Below, one piece after another: positions 1 to 12,264 of a DNA stretch of 64,000 nucleotides (position 1 is the stretch's first letter; every line of letters begins with the position of its first letter). The DNA is from Sphagnum compactum (lineage: Eukaryota; Bryophyta; Sphagnopsida; Sphagnales). The notes below the pieces were generated by a model, which did not search any database, was not told the origin of the DNA, and saw only the letters and a program-made list of their open reading frames with translations. The stretch covers positions 4,402,001-4,466,000 of the forward strand of contig OZ234494.1 in assembly GCA_965153455.1 (NCBI GenBank), read 5' to 3'. The translations under genes and the position numbers were made by a program.

Positions 1-3000
1 GATGGGTTTAAGTCTTTGTCTTTTATGTTTAAGAGGTTATATGTTGATGCAAGTTTGAATAGCCATTCAACAATTCTATACTACATTTGTGAGGAGTGAA
101 TGTAACATTGTGCATTCTTGAAATCTAGGATGCCCAATTCAAGGATTGGACATTGTGTTTGCACAAAATATGTTAGTAATGATAACATATGTGTACATTC
201 CGGGTCGGTGGATTCAAACCAAATATCAAGATATAAAGTTCAATATACTGCAAGTAATTAAATAGAAAGGTGGCTTATGTATAGTTAGATGTTGTTTATG
301 TTGTGATAACATGAATGATCGTTGAAATGTTTTGTTGTGTTTATCTTGAAAGTTTGTGGGTCGCCTTTTGGTGTGCAAAATTATATTCTTTAGGGTGAAT
401 AAACAAGGAATGCAATCTGAAAGGTGACTACATGGAAACTTGAAAATGTAAGACATGATTTGCTTTCTTTTGTTGTTGTCCGAAAAGGGCAAAAAACACA
501 AACGTGGAATATTTAATCACAAATCTAAAACGATTGATGCTTATTGTTTTGTGTGAATATGTATGCATTAGTAAAGTTGCATGTTTCGGGTTATTGACTT
601 GTTACATAGTTGCAAGGTGCATTCTAAGGGGTATTATTAATGTATATAAGCCTTGGACAAGTTTAATCAATGGAAGAATTGACTCTTTGAATGAAATGTG
701 TGTTGTGCAAATAAATTGATTTGGAGGCATCGCAAATTTGTGTCAATAGAGGTTGAAAATGTTTGCAAAAAGTGGAAAACATAAAATGGTATCCTCCTTC
801 CCTAATTGTTGATCTTCCAAGGTTGATGCACATTTGTTGTTTTCAATTCATGCATGCCAAAATTACAAGTTTAGGGTTAATGGGTTGTTGCATAATTGTG
901 AGGTGCATATTAGGCAATATTACTAATGGATAGGCCTTAAACAAGTTTTTTGGGTAAGTTTAGCATTGACTTGTTTGTATGGTGTACAAGTTTGATTATG
1001 ATATTGGTAAGGTGAAACAAATCATTCATGTCTAATTGAGGTTGCAAGATGTTTGCTATGAAAATTTAAAATACACACAATGTTGGCTTCTCTACCTAAT
1101 TACCAATCTTGAAAGGTCCATGTACATTTGTTGTTTTTAATATATGCATTTAAAACTTAAGTGTTCAAGTTGTGTAGAATATTTAAAGGGGACACATTCA
1201 CAAACAATATAACATCCTTTGGACCTAAGGGAAAGGCACCTTCTTCAAAGGAAATTATGTTGTCTAAGAACAAGTCCCTTGTGATTTTTTTGACATTTGT
1301 CCTAGTTGCTTTTGATAGCTGAACATTAAACATAACTAGCTTGTTGGTCATTTTAATTTTAAAAAAAATAAAAATTAAGACAACCATTACGATTTAAAAA
1401 TCATACCACCAATAAAGAGGAAAAACCTTAAGGCTTTGGATGCTTCCAAAAACTAGACATCCTAATTATTAGCTACATAAACCCCTTAGATTTAGCCCTA
1501 GAACTAAAGTGTGATAACCTAACCTTGCTTGCACCCTTTTACCCTATTTTGAACATTAATTCTAGATATGAAAAATTTTAGATCTCATGACTAGTTTTCA
1601 CACAAGAGATAATCAAAAATCAAGATATTAATCCAAGTATTATTAAATTTGATATTCATAAATGTTCAATGTTTAATGTTCAAGGTTTTTTTTTATACCC
1701 ACCCAACACTAGTATTCAATATTGACCACATTTCACTTTGAAATGAAAGAAAACCTTCTCCTATTAGCATATAGGATTAGTTGGACCCACATTCTCTTGG
1801 TTATTTGGATTGCCAACAACCAAGGTGAATGGACATTGCCCACATATGAAAGATGTAGAAAAATAAGAAAAAAACAAATTAAAATAATAAACAACGCACC
1901 AAGATGAAAAAAAAAATTAGAGAAAAAAAATTGGTAACTTAATATTCTTGAATGACTATTGCTATTCAAACAAAGCTTAGATTTAAATGTAAAAGGATGG
2001 TCACCATAAACTTCAATAGAAATTATGTGTTATGCAACATAATTCCTAACATTGTTGTTGTTTTTATCATATTTATTCAAATAAAATTATCATTATGTAA
2101 TTGAAAAAAATTGCAAAGTGACCCTTGGTTTGGGCCCTCCTTTCACCAATTACCCTTTATTTCAACTTCAAACTTTGCTATTAGCAAAATGAAAGTATTT
2201 GATTGAATCAAGGCTAAAATTCAATACCGTATTGTTTGATGCACAAGATTTGAAATAATTATGAAAATAGTACACATAACAATAATGAAGATGCTCAAGA
2301 AAAGAAAAAGAAAAAGATGAAACTAACATTATAATGAATTTGTACTAATTGAATTTCAAATATAATGTATTTTTATTGTTTTAAAAAATCTCACCTCCTT
2401 AACAATCAAACTTCACTTTACCAATTTTTCTAATCTCTCGAAAAATTAAAATTGAGAAAATCATTGTAATCTCTCCAAAAATTAAATTTGAGAAAATCAT
2501 GTAAACTTTCAAAATAACACCTAGTGAACATTCTTCAAAACATGGGACCGAATGAAAACTACACCATTCCATAATCTATGGGGGAAAAAAAAAAAAAACT
2601 TTCACCCTTATTATTTTAGTAATGCTCTAGCTCTCATGCTTTACACTAAACATTTATCCTAATATTTGATTAGGTTCGGTAACAAACATTTATCCTTGTT
2701 GAATATTTAATTTGTTTTAAAAAATTAGCTTTGACATTTAAATGGGTTTAAAAATTTTGGCATGTAATGAATATTATCAATAAAGAGTACATTATTATAT
2801 CACACAAGTGCAAAAGTGATTAGTTTGTGTAATATTGTGGCATAGTTGAGGATAATCAACCTTATGGCCCTCTTTTGAGTGATTTTTTAATTTTAAAAAT
2901 CACATATTATTGGGTTGATAATTTTCCAAAAAAAATTCTACAAAATAAGGGACTAAATTAAAAAAAACTACATGTTTCACAACTTCCCTAGGCAGGTTGA

Positions 3001-3001
3001 C
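1..3001. other. AT-rich intergenic DNA, no gene seen
   Basis: I see no credible coding sequence here. Open frames are short, lack family motifs and lie in A/T-rich simple sequence. The block at about 535-1170 contains diverged repeats with a period near 290 bp: the words around 590-620 (gttattgacttgttacatag) recur at about 880-910 (ttaatgggttgttgcataat). Phrases around cacatttgttgttttcaatt at 825 and tacatttgttgtttttaata at 1122 show the next register. At 2431-2502 a segment of about 40 bp with the core aaaattaaattgagaaaatca is tandemly duplicated. These look like decayed satellite-like or transposon-derived sequence. Confidence 0.6.
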
Positions 3002-3033
3002 TTAACTATGGTAAATTATTTTACCATAGTTAA
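3002..3033. repeat. Perfect 14-bp hairpin upstream of ATG6
   Basis: The left arm TTAACTATGGTAAA (3002-3015) is the exact reverse complement of the right arm TTTACCATAGTTAA (3020-3033), with a 4-base loop TTAT. It lies about 1 kb upstream of the ATG6 start codon. It could be a MITE footprint or a cruciform; no function can be assigned. Confidence 0.7.
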
Positions 3034-3596
3034 TTAACATTCAGCATGACTTGCTACTTTGTTTTTTTTGCTTAGCTCTGAAGAAATGCAATGCAAAAAA
3101 TGCACCCAACCAAAAGCTTTTTTGTTTTTTTCTGGGGAAGTCAGAAGGGAAAAAAAATGGAGCGGGTATGAATGAATACATGAAGAATTTTTGTTACCTA
3201 TTTTAGTGGGAAATCTTCTTCTTCTTCTTCTTCTTCTGCTCCCATTGAAATAATTCGACCCCAATAGAGAATTCCTTCCAAACATGGATCCATTTGCAAA
3301 TGGGTTTTGAGAGAACCCTTTGGATTTAGAAAAATAAATTATGTTGGGTTTGTTGGAAAGCTCGAGAAATTTGTGTCACAAAATATGTTGTTGAGTTTGT
3401 GAGAATTTTGGGTCTTGTTCTCCTTCTTCTTCTTCTTCTTCTTGTTGTCTGCCTTTGTGAGAGAGTGTTTTGCAGTGGAGGGTGGGTGGTGGGTGGTGGT
3501 GTTGAGAGAAGATCCAGAAACAAAGCAACAGTTGTAGTGAATTGAATTTGCAGTGACAAGAAGAGCTGTGAGGATGGATTGATTGAGAGAGGGAGA

Positions 3597-3599
<3 letters not shown>

Positions 3600-3658
<59 letters not shown>

Positions 3659-3680
3659 TGTGTGTGTGTGTGTGTGTGTG
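3600..3680. repeat. (GA)n-(GT)n compound microsatellite in the ATG6 5' region
   Basis: About 56 bp of uninterrupted GA/AG dinucleotides pass directly into about 24 bp of TG repeats. It lies about 330 bp upstream of the ATG6 start codon in a purine-rich stretch that also holds (TTC)n runs at about 3216-3238 and 3420-3442. Such (GA)n tracts are common in plant core promoters and 5' UTRs. The long peptides readable through this block on the minus strand are artefacts of the repeat. Confidence 0.9.
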
Positions 3681-3851
3681 ATAGGGTTTTGTTTTTTGGG
3701 GTGTGTTTGTGTGCTAGGCAAGTTAGAAGAAAGAAATGGGGGTGATTGATGAGTGTGGGTTTGAAACCTAAAGGTGGTGGGGAAAGAAGAAGCTTTTGAT
3801 GCTCTGAGAGACAGTTTTGGAGAATTGGGTCGTGGAGATTTGGTGTCTGGA

Positions 3852-3935
3852 ATGGAGGAAGAAGCTCAGGCCAACCAAGAGGGTTCCTCAAGGTGTGACC
3901 ACCGAGTTGAAGGTCTAGCAGGGGGAAGAAGGTAA
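3852..3935 (+). promoter_or_regulatory. Candidate upstream ORF in the ATG6 leader
   Basis: A 27-codon ATG frame beginning MEEEAQANQEG ends in TAA 75 bp before the proposed ATG6 start. It is not in frame with ATG6 and has no recognised domain. If transcription starts at or upstream of the GA/GT repeat, this would be a translated uORF able to lower ATG6 translation. Transcript evidence is absent, so this is only a candidate. Confidence 0.35.
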
Positions 3936-4010
3936 TTGGCGAGAAAGAGGAGAAGAGGAAGCAGGAGGAGGAGTTGGAGGAGGAGTTGAAGTTGGAGAAG
4001 GGGTGTGAGG

Positions 4011-7000
4011 ATGAGGGAAGAAGGGGGAGGTAAGAGCGGGAGGGTGGCGGCGGGAGGGGATCCTGCTCTGCCCAGATGGGTATGTCAGATGTGCCGCCAT
4101 CCTTTAAGCGTGGTGGGTGCCGAGTCCTTTGCAGAGAGAATCATGACAGAGCCTTCTCGATCAGGTGGGGTTGCAAAAGTCTTACCTTTTTTTTCCGCTC
4201 TCTCTTTCTCTCCTTTTTAGGGTTTTTCCATCTCACAATTCTTGACATGAATTGGAGCATGGTTTGCTGCAGAGGTTTATGCTAGCTAGGGATGAAACTG
4301 ATCACACACCACCCACCCTCTCTTTCTCTTGGGAATTTAGGTAAGATCAATGCTGAATTCCGATAGAGACTGAATTGTAACCTAGGCCTGGCTTATTACA
4401 GATGAATGAGTAGCTGAAGGTAGCTAGAGTGTGTGAAATCTTTTGATGGAGCAGGTGTGCAGGCATCATCAGTACATGGAAGTGGCAGTGTATATGCAGG
4501 CAGCCGGATGGACAACTCTTATGTGGTGTTACCAAATCATCGTGTGCAATCATCAGGATTCCCACCACCCCGACCCCGAACAGGAGGTATCCACTATCCA
4601 ACACCCGGGGCCACAACAAGCAGTGGTGTGGGTGCTGGACAACACAATTTGCATCAGCCTATCATCCCAGGCATGAGTGGGGAGAGCCATGGTGGACGGG
4701 CAATGGATGAGTCCTTTGTGGTATTACCATCAGCAGCATCAATGTACAGGTTTGAAGTTTCTGGAGAAGGAGCAGGAGGAGGAGGTGTGGGACGGCATGG
4801 GGGAGGCAGCAGTGGTGGGGTGGTCACCAGTGGCCAGCACACCAATAATGCAAGCTTTAATGCGACCGTAAATGTCCTCACTCGTGTGTTTGAGATTGCA
4901 TCTGCACAAACACAGGTACCTGAGCTTCTGTCCATGTGTATTTTGATGTCTTGTTTGACACTTATTTCTTTCTTTTGAAAGTTGCTTGAAATTGATTTGT
5001 TTGCAAAACAGGTGGACCAACCACTCTGCTTGGAGTGCATGCACTCGCTGTCTGAAGAGCTCGATAAGCAGGTAGAGGATGTGAGGAATGACATTAAAGC
5101 CTATCAGGCATGTCTTGACCGCTTGAACAAAGATTCTCAAGAGGCTCTCAGTGAGGAAGATTTTGCTCATGAGAAGTTGAAGGTACAGTAAAATGAAATT
5201 TTCAAGCTCATCTCTTCCTGTTTTTTCCTGATCAAGGGACTGACCACTGGGATGGCCTTGTTATCATAGTTGTAGATGTGATTTTTTACTTTTTAATTCC
5301 AGCTTCTGTTGACTGCATGCCCTGGCCTGTCAACTAGGTTGAGGAAGAGGAGAGGAAGCTGGAAATGGCAATTGAGGAGGTGGAGCAGCAGAAGAAAGAG
5401 GTTAATGCTCAGCTCCAGGAGCTTCAGCTGAAGTTCAAGGATTTCCAAGAACTGGAAGAAAAGTGAGAGCACCACATGCCCACACACAGCCACCCTTAAC
5501 CCTTGTTCCAAATTTCTGAACTAAGTTTAGAATTTTGAACTGACGTGTACCGTGTTGATTTGCTGAAGGGAATGTTCAAGTTTGAAGCTTTCCAGAGTTT
5601 GTTGCCTTGATTCCCAGCTCTTCTTTGAACACATTGAGGTAGCTAAGGAGGGGGTCATGCCTTGCAATGTGCAGGTTCTGGCATGACTGTAATGACTTCA
5701 AGTTGCAACTCACTGTCCATCAGGTTTCTCTATTGTGTACACTCCTGTGTCCACTCTTGCTGTCTCTGATCAATCCCCATTTCACTGTGCAATCATGTGT
5801 TTTTGGGGCATCCAAGAATGGGTCTCAGTGTGATAATCTCTCCCACCAACTTCTTCTAAAGGAGAAGAAGTCGGAGATCATTTGAGGTTTTTCACTGGAT
5901 GATTAGAGTTGAGGTTTGACGGACAGGAACTTATGCTAACTTGCAAACAGGATGAGCGGGATGGAGTGTTGGCAAAGATAGAGGTTGCTCAAGCACAGCT
6001 TGAGATGTTAAAGCGCACCAATGTGCTTAATGATGCCTTCCACATATGGCATGATGGTGACTTTGGAACCATCAATAACTTTCGACTGGGCCGTCTTCCC
6101 AATGTTCCGGTATGTCTTGAATTTTCTGCATGAACTCTCCCCTTCTTTCATTTCCTTGTCTCTTGGTCTTGAATTCAAGACACTATAGAAGCACTCAAGG
6201 GTGGGGGGGTTCTTAACAATGTATGGTTGTGGTCAAGGAGCAGTGATCCATCATGGCTTAGTGGATATGTAGGGCTGATGATAGGGTGAATTGCAAAAAT
6301 TCAGAAGTTGAAATTGAGCACAAAAGGGTGTCTTACAGCTGCTTTTCCTTCACATTCCTATTTAGAGTACCAAAGGATTCTGTGAGGAAGAGGGAGAGGC
6401 AACGCATTGTGACTGAGCTGCAGGTTTTTTGTATACAGGTGGAATGGGATGAGATAAATGCAGCATGGGGACAGGCATGCCTATTGCTTTACACCATGGC
6501 TCAGTATTGTCGGCTGAATTTCTCGTATCCTCTCCAATACTTTTCCTTGTATTATTGCTTGAAATCAAAATTTTCCATGTGGCTCTGCCCAGTGTACTTT
6601 GATTTCATTTTTTCCTGTTGAAATACCTTGACAAGAGTATGGCAGATACCGAATTCTGCCAATGGGAAGTTACCCACGCATTGCAGACAACAAAAACACG
6701 TATGAATTGTAAGTCTTTGTTCATCAGTCTTTGTTACTGTTTAGAGGGTGTTCTCTCTCACTGTCTCAACTAAACTGTTATTTATCTAAAGATTGTCTTT
6801 TTTATTTTTTGGATTTTTATGTGGGGCACTTCTATTTGAGCTGCAAGGATGGTTTGCAGATTTTTTGTGGGTGAATTTGGCAAGGCTTGCTACTGTTTTG
6901 AGTTTTTAAACTCTTGTCAGATTTGGACCTGTGAATCTCTTTTGGAGCACTCGGTATGACAAGGCCATGACATTCTTTTTGGCCTGCCTCAAGGAGTTTG

Positions 7001-7529
7001 CCGAGTTTGCAAATGCCAAGGATAGAGCAGCCAATGTTCCACTTGACAAGTGTTTCCAGCTTCCTTACAAGTAACTGCTTCCCCCCCTGCCCAAAACTCT
7101 AGGGAGTACTTTTTTCTCCTTTTCTCCAAAGCAAGGAGTCTCATGAGCTTAAAATATATCTTGGCTTTGTTGCAAGGGTGATAGGAAAGGTTTTTGATGG
7201 TGAAGACTCTGTGTGTTGATTGCTGTTGTGTTTGACATTTCAGGATTGAAAATGACAAGGTAGAGGGTTTCACAATAACACAAAGTTTCAACCGGCAAGA
7301 GAAGTGGACAAAGGCACTGAAATACACTCTTTGCAATCTCAAGTGGGCTCTGTATTGGCTAATTGGTAACACAGCATTCCAGCCTGCATCTCCTGCATCC
7401 TCATCTATGGCAATTGGCACCTCCTCCAGTCATGGGAGTTCAACTTCTTCCCAAGCTGTGGCACTGCAGCCAGAGTCCAGGATTGGTGCCTCCAGTACTT
7501 CTTCATTGCACTCCCATCCAACCATTTAA
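4011..7529 (+). CDS. ATG6: Beclin 1 / autophagy protein 6
   Basis: Beclin 1 is a subunit of the class III PI3-kinase (VPS34) complex that starts autophagosome formation and acts in vesicle sorting. Ten exons fit by reading frame: 4011-4164, 4455-4915, 5012-5182, 5338-5462, 5675-5723, 5951-6109, 6439-6524, 6646-6708, 6921-7070 and 7244-7529. All have GT-AG borders and give 567 residues, somewhat longer than the roughly 517 of Arabidopsis ATG6. The N-terminus (MREEGGGK) resembles plant MRKEE starts. CxxC motifs occur in [11 protein letters not shown] and [19 protein letters not shown] and MDESFVVLP match the paired plant N-terminal motifs. A glutamate- and lysine-rich coiled coil (exons 3-6) leads into the evolutionarily conserved domain with [51 protein letters not shown] and [15 protein letters not shown]. 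The serine-rich tail after the last motif is poorly conserved. The start is the first in-frame ATG of exon 1. Confidence 0.95.
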
Positions 7530-8537
7530 AGGTTAATTATTTTCTCCTCTGACAAGTCAGTCGCTCTTGGCCATGACATGTTCGAACAGTTGATTCAAGC
7601 TGAGTCTCAGGAGAACTCTGTTCGGAGACTTTTCCCAAGCAGAGAAACATGCTGCAGCTATGAGTGGGACTTTCAAATTACAATGGCAAAAAAACCTCAC
7701 AGAGTAAAGAATTAGAGCTGTAACTGTGTAACATGAGCAGCTACTCTCGTTCTATCACTGGGAAGTACTTAACATTTCCAAATTGAAAACTGGCAGGAAC
7801 AACAACAAACACACCTCTTGGCAGAACAGCATACACAGGCGGCAATTGCTGTGCACAATACTGCAATGCTTGTGGCAATTGGAAGCATTATTGGCTTGCT
7901 TGTGTTTCAAATTGTTGTAGCTATATATATATGTTATAGAAAATCTCCAGTCTTTACTTCTGTGTTGAAGTTCATCACATGGGGCTGGTTTGGTGCAGAT
8001 GGGTTTTGCACACAATTGTCCCCTTGATTCTTTAGATGATGGGTGTGCATGTCTGTCACATCAGGATTAGAATGTACAGTGCCCGTTTGAACTGGTCTGT
8101 TGCACCAGGTGCCAAATACACTGAAGCTATGTCAAAATTTGGAAGCTAATGCAAACAGAGCTCGGTCCTCATCCCTCCTCCCCTTTTCCCCCTTGTGGAT
8201 GCTTCTGATGTCTGTCAGGCACCTCAACTGTTGTGCCCATACTCGTAAAAGACCTACTGACCTCAAATAACAATGAGGGTTGAAGTGCCATACAACTGTG
8301 TGACCCATTGGCTCCAAGTTCAAGCCAAATTTTTACTCCAAAATTCTATACTGATGCAAAGCTGATTTAACCTGAAAAATATGATTTCGACCTACACATA
8401 CAAATAATGATAGTTTCATCCATGACTGTGTATTTATCCATGTTTGGAGTACATGATGTTGTTGGGCAAGTGAGTTTGTGATTACTTTGTTCGGATACTG
8501 TGTTCAGATTCATTATAGAGTACAGTAGCCCTCCTCT
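7530..8537. other. ATG6 3' UTR and intergenic spacer
   Basis: This stretch follows the ATG6 stop codon and probably includes its 3' UTR. A 69-codon frame at 7818-8027 with a hydrophobic stretch was considered but has no supporting evidence. I see no other gene. Confidence 0.45.
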
Positions 8538-8584
8538 ATAGACTCTATGGACTCTATGGAGTTTTGGGAGTCCATAGAGTCTAT
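8538..8584. repeat. 17-bp perfect inverted repeat, hairpin with 13-base loop
   Basis: The arm ATAGACTCTATGGACTC (8538-8554) is the exact reverse complement of GAGTCCATAGAGTCTAT (8568-8584). The left arm itself contains a direct repeat of gactctatgg. The loop word gttttgggagtcca recurs at about 8660-8674, followed by ATG/CAT trinucleotide runs (8580-8760). The block lies about 430 bp upstream of the QPT start codon and may be promoter DNA or a degenerate foldback element. Confidence 0.75.
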
Positions 8585-9008
8585 CATGATGATGCTCAAT
8601 TTAAGATTGTTGTTGATGCTAGATTTATGTTGATCAACGATGATGCTGATGATGAGGAGTTTTGGGAGTCCAGGATCATGTCATGAGACATCTGCAGCAC
8701 AATGGGAAATTGAACAAGGTACCTTTCATCATCATCATCATCATCATCATCAAGTGAGGACTTAGGTTAATGTGCTTATGCTATCCATGGATTCGATGGA
8801 TGACGAGATTTGGCAACACTCTTGTGTTGAATTGCGGTTTAGGATTGTTGTAGAGAGAAGAGAAGAATTGGGTCTGCGAAACTTGCAGTAATCCAGGGTT
8901 GAGCGCAATTTGTGTTGCTTAAGCCCAGTTTGTCCAGTACAATTTTCAGTTTTTCGGGGGTTTTTTTGGGGTCTTAGCTTTTGGTGGATCTCCCCGAGAA
9001 TATTTGTC

Positions 9009-12000
9009 ATGGATTTGGCACGTATGTGTTGTAGCAGTAGTGGCACCACCACTACCACCAACAAGGTTTGGAGTTTTAGCAAGCTTCTTCACACACGCTT
9101 CATCATCAGAGGGGAAGAGTCGGGCATAGCTACTGCTTCCTTTGCAAGTAGACGAGGCTGTCGTCGTCGACCATTTGCAGGGATAAGCATGAAGGATCGA
9201 AAATGCTCAAGGTACATGTTAGAATTGTTCGGTCATTCTCATGGAAATATCGTAGGCAAAATCTTATGATGGTTTTTTGGGATTCGTCAATTTCTCAAGA
9301 GAAGAACAAATCAAAACAAAACAGAAAACCTCTCTTAGCTTTGAATAGTTCTGGTGGATTTGCAGCTTGTCTGCAGTGGCAGCAGCAGCAGCTATGATGG
9401 GTACTACGGAAACAAGACCTGGAGGCTCAAGAAGATCGTCAATTCCACCACCGGTACACCCAACTTACGATCTTCAGCAACTTATCCGCCTAGCTCTTGC
9501 TGAAGATGCCGGCGATCGAGGTAAACTTCTCTCCAAAAATGATGTTGGAGGGGACAATCCAGACGCTCCCTCAGCACATACTGTTTAGTTGCACCCCAAT
9601 CTTCCAAACCCTAATCTGTGGAATCTTTTCTGCACCTTGATCACAGGACTCAAACCATTTAGATTCTTAGTACTTAGATTCTTTGAATGCATTTTTTGTT
9701 TCATGAACTTTCAGATCCATGGAGACCATAGCCTCTCATTGAGAAAAAAAACAATAACAACAACAAAGAAACAGCAATCTGCCAATACAAGAAAGGGTTT
9801 TTTGGTCATGTTCAAACTGGAATTAGTATTGTGGTGGTGCAGTTGTGCTTTTTTGCTTCTACAGCCCCTCCAATAGCCCACGGTGAAATGTTTTGACAGG
9901 TGATATTACATGCTTAGCAACGATTGGACCAGAGATTCAAGCACAAGCTCAGTTTCTAGCTAAAGAAGATGGAGTTGTTGGAGGAATTGCCATGGCGGAT
10001 TTAGTGTTTTCAGAAGTAGATCCAAGTTTACAGGTGAGATCAAAGCATAGTGATGTACTTCTTATGATCACAAAATCAGTTGATATGGTTCTCTCTCTCA
10101 GAAAATGGAAACCCTAAAAACTGTGAATCCTGTTGAAGGCATTTTGTAACTTGTCTTTACATTGTGATGTCTTTTGTGTCATTGTAATGAATGTATTTCA
10201 AGTTCGAATTGTTTGTCCAGGATTTGTCACTGTTACCACTGTATGTTTGGTTCTGAATTGTGCCCATTTCAATGGTTTTTCCTGCTCATGGTTGTATTTA
10301 GGTGGAGTGGGAAGTGAAGGATGGTGACATGGTAACAAAGGGGTTGCACTTTGGTACTGTTTCTGGTAAGTGCAGGGAATTGTAATTTTGTCCCTGAGAT
10401 ATTGAGTTTGTCAGAGTCACCTGGCAGGGGTCTGTTGACTCGATTGATCTGATCTGATCTGATCTGATCACCAGAGAGCTCTGATTTTCAATAGGGGATG
10501 GTTATTTGTGGTTTTGAGTTTGCAGGGAGTGCGAGAAGCATCTAATTGCAGAGAGGGTAGTGTTGAACTTCATGCAACGCATGAGTGGTATTGCCACTGT
10601 CACCAAGGTACAATCCTTTGTTCTTACTTAGAAAGGGTCACTAAAAGACAATACAGACATCAAATTCTTTGTCAATGTCTCTACTTTGACAAGAACTTAA
10701 GTACATCAGTCCCAGACTGTAGAGCAAAATGAGAAAGCAGGCAACTACTATGTGCACATCCAGGGGTCAAATATCTGGAGAAATAAAATGAAATGAAAAG
10801 AAAAACTTTGCATAAGTAGATTGTGCAGAGTTTAGTTCAGAACCTTTTTGCAGCCTGGTTGAAGTTTGTAACCATCTTTTGATGAAATGTCTCATGGAAA
10901 TTTGATTTGAAAGATATGATGATTGGTTGTCTGTGGGGCAGGCTATGGTGGAAGCAGCAAATCCATCACGCATATTGGAAACACGGAAGACAGCTCCTGG
11001 TTTACGACTTATTGATAAGTGGGCAGTATGTCTCTTATTTTCAATTTTGCTTTTGTACTGTTAGCCCTGGTTCATCACACTTTTAGGTTTGGTTACTTGT
11101 TTGATTGGTTTTTGGGTTTCAACAAAAGATCAAAATGTTGGTGCAGGTGTTGATAGGAGGGGGGGAGAATCACCGTATGGGACTCTATGATATGGTGTTA
11201 GTCAAAGACAACCATATTGCTGTTGCTGGAGGAATTCCACAAGCTATTGCCGCTGTGGATGCCTACCTGAAGCAGGAAAACCTAGATGTCGGTGTTGAGG
11301 TACATATGTGAAAAACCATGTTCCATGATTCCCCACTTTATATTTTCCATCATTTCAAGATCTGCGGTGCGTGGCATATGCAGCTGAATGGATGTTGTAC
11401 TTGCACAGTGGTGGTTCTTTTTACTGAGAACTGTGGGTGTTCATTTTGCTTGCTCTGGCAAAACGTTCTCTTTTCCTGCCCTAATTTGACATATCAGTTA
11501 CATGCTTTATTATGTTCAGGAGTTGATGCTTGTGCACTAGGACCATTAGAGTGAAATGGTTTCTCAGTATGCTGAATGTGATGGGTGTTCATGGTTGATT
11601 AGATAGAGACACGGACACTGGAGGAGGTGCAAGAAGTGATATCATGCATTGAAAGGGATGTTGGACGTGTTACTCGTGTATTGCTGGACAACATGGTTGT
11701 ACGAATGCCAAATGGTGATGTTGATGTGTCGATGCTTCAATCAGCTGTTGATCTTGTCAACTCCAGGTTTGAAACAGAGGTCAGGGCATTCATTCAACCC
11801 TGCGTGGGGTTTTTTTGGGGGCAAAACAATCAACAGTGAGGGAAGGGTTTTGGAATCATAGAAAGAGTAGGTGCTTATTCCTTCATGTGGTGCTTTTTCT
11901 TTGGAAGAATGCAGGCATCAGGTAATGTAACAATCGAGACAGTTGGACGCATTGGCTCAACTGGGGTCACCTATATATCCAGGTACAGAAACAAGAAGTT

Positions 12001-12264
12001 AAATCAACCACATTACAGAGAACTATCTTGATCAGAGTGTGGGTTTTTTTTTGTTATTATGCCTTGACATTATCATGCTGGTTTTTATGTGGAATTCAAT
12101 CTTACAACCTAGCTAGTGTGACGGGTTGGTTTCTCTGTTGTGTTTTGGGGCATGCTGCTCATGACAGTGGGGCATTGACACATTCTGTCAAGGCATTGGA
12201 CATCTCCTTGAATGTGGACACAGAGTTAGCTGTTGCGGTAGCAAAACGCACCAATCGTGCATGA
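9009..12264 (+). CDS. QPT: Quinolinate phosphoribosyltransferase, plastid-targeted (frame break at exon 4/5)
   Basis: QPT converts quinolinate and PRPP to nicotinate mononucleotide, a step of de novo NAD synthesis that is plastidial in plants. Exons: 9009-9211, 9366-9520, 9900-10033, 10302-10365, 10526-10607, 10942-11025, 11147-11299, 11603-11779, 11915-11982 and 12168-12264. The first about 80 residues are rich in Ser, Thr and Arg and low in acidic residues, like a transit peptide. The enzyme starts at [19 protein letters not shown]. Family signatures follow: [46 protein letters not shown] (catalytic Lys region), LLDNMVV and [14 protein letters not shown], ending in RTNRA like other plant QPTs. 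Exon 4 ends in phase 1 (tct g|gtaagt) but the frame of exon 5 ([18 protein letters not shown]) needs phase 2 with the only AG acceptor there. One base is missing, so this is either a sequence error, a lesion or unusual splicing. Expected length is about 405 residues. Confidence 0.9.
10442..10470. repeat. (GATCT)n pentanucleotide run in QPT intron 4
   Basis: Four to five GATCT units occur in the intron just upstream of the exon 5 acceptor, the junction where the QPT reading frame does not close. Nothing suggests a function. Confidence 0.8.

Noticed and set aside
3326-3891. Minus-strand open frames of 131 and 171 codons
   Set aside because: They are generated by the GA/GT microsatellite and (TTC)n runs (Ser-Leu, His-Thr and Glu repeats) on the strand opposite the ATG6 leader.
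7818-8027. 69-codon plus frame with a hydrophobic, membrane-like stretch
   Set aside because: It lies in the ATG6 3' UTR region, is short, has no splice context or recognised family, and includes a TA-repeat segment.
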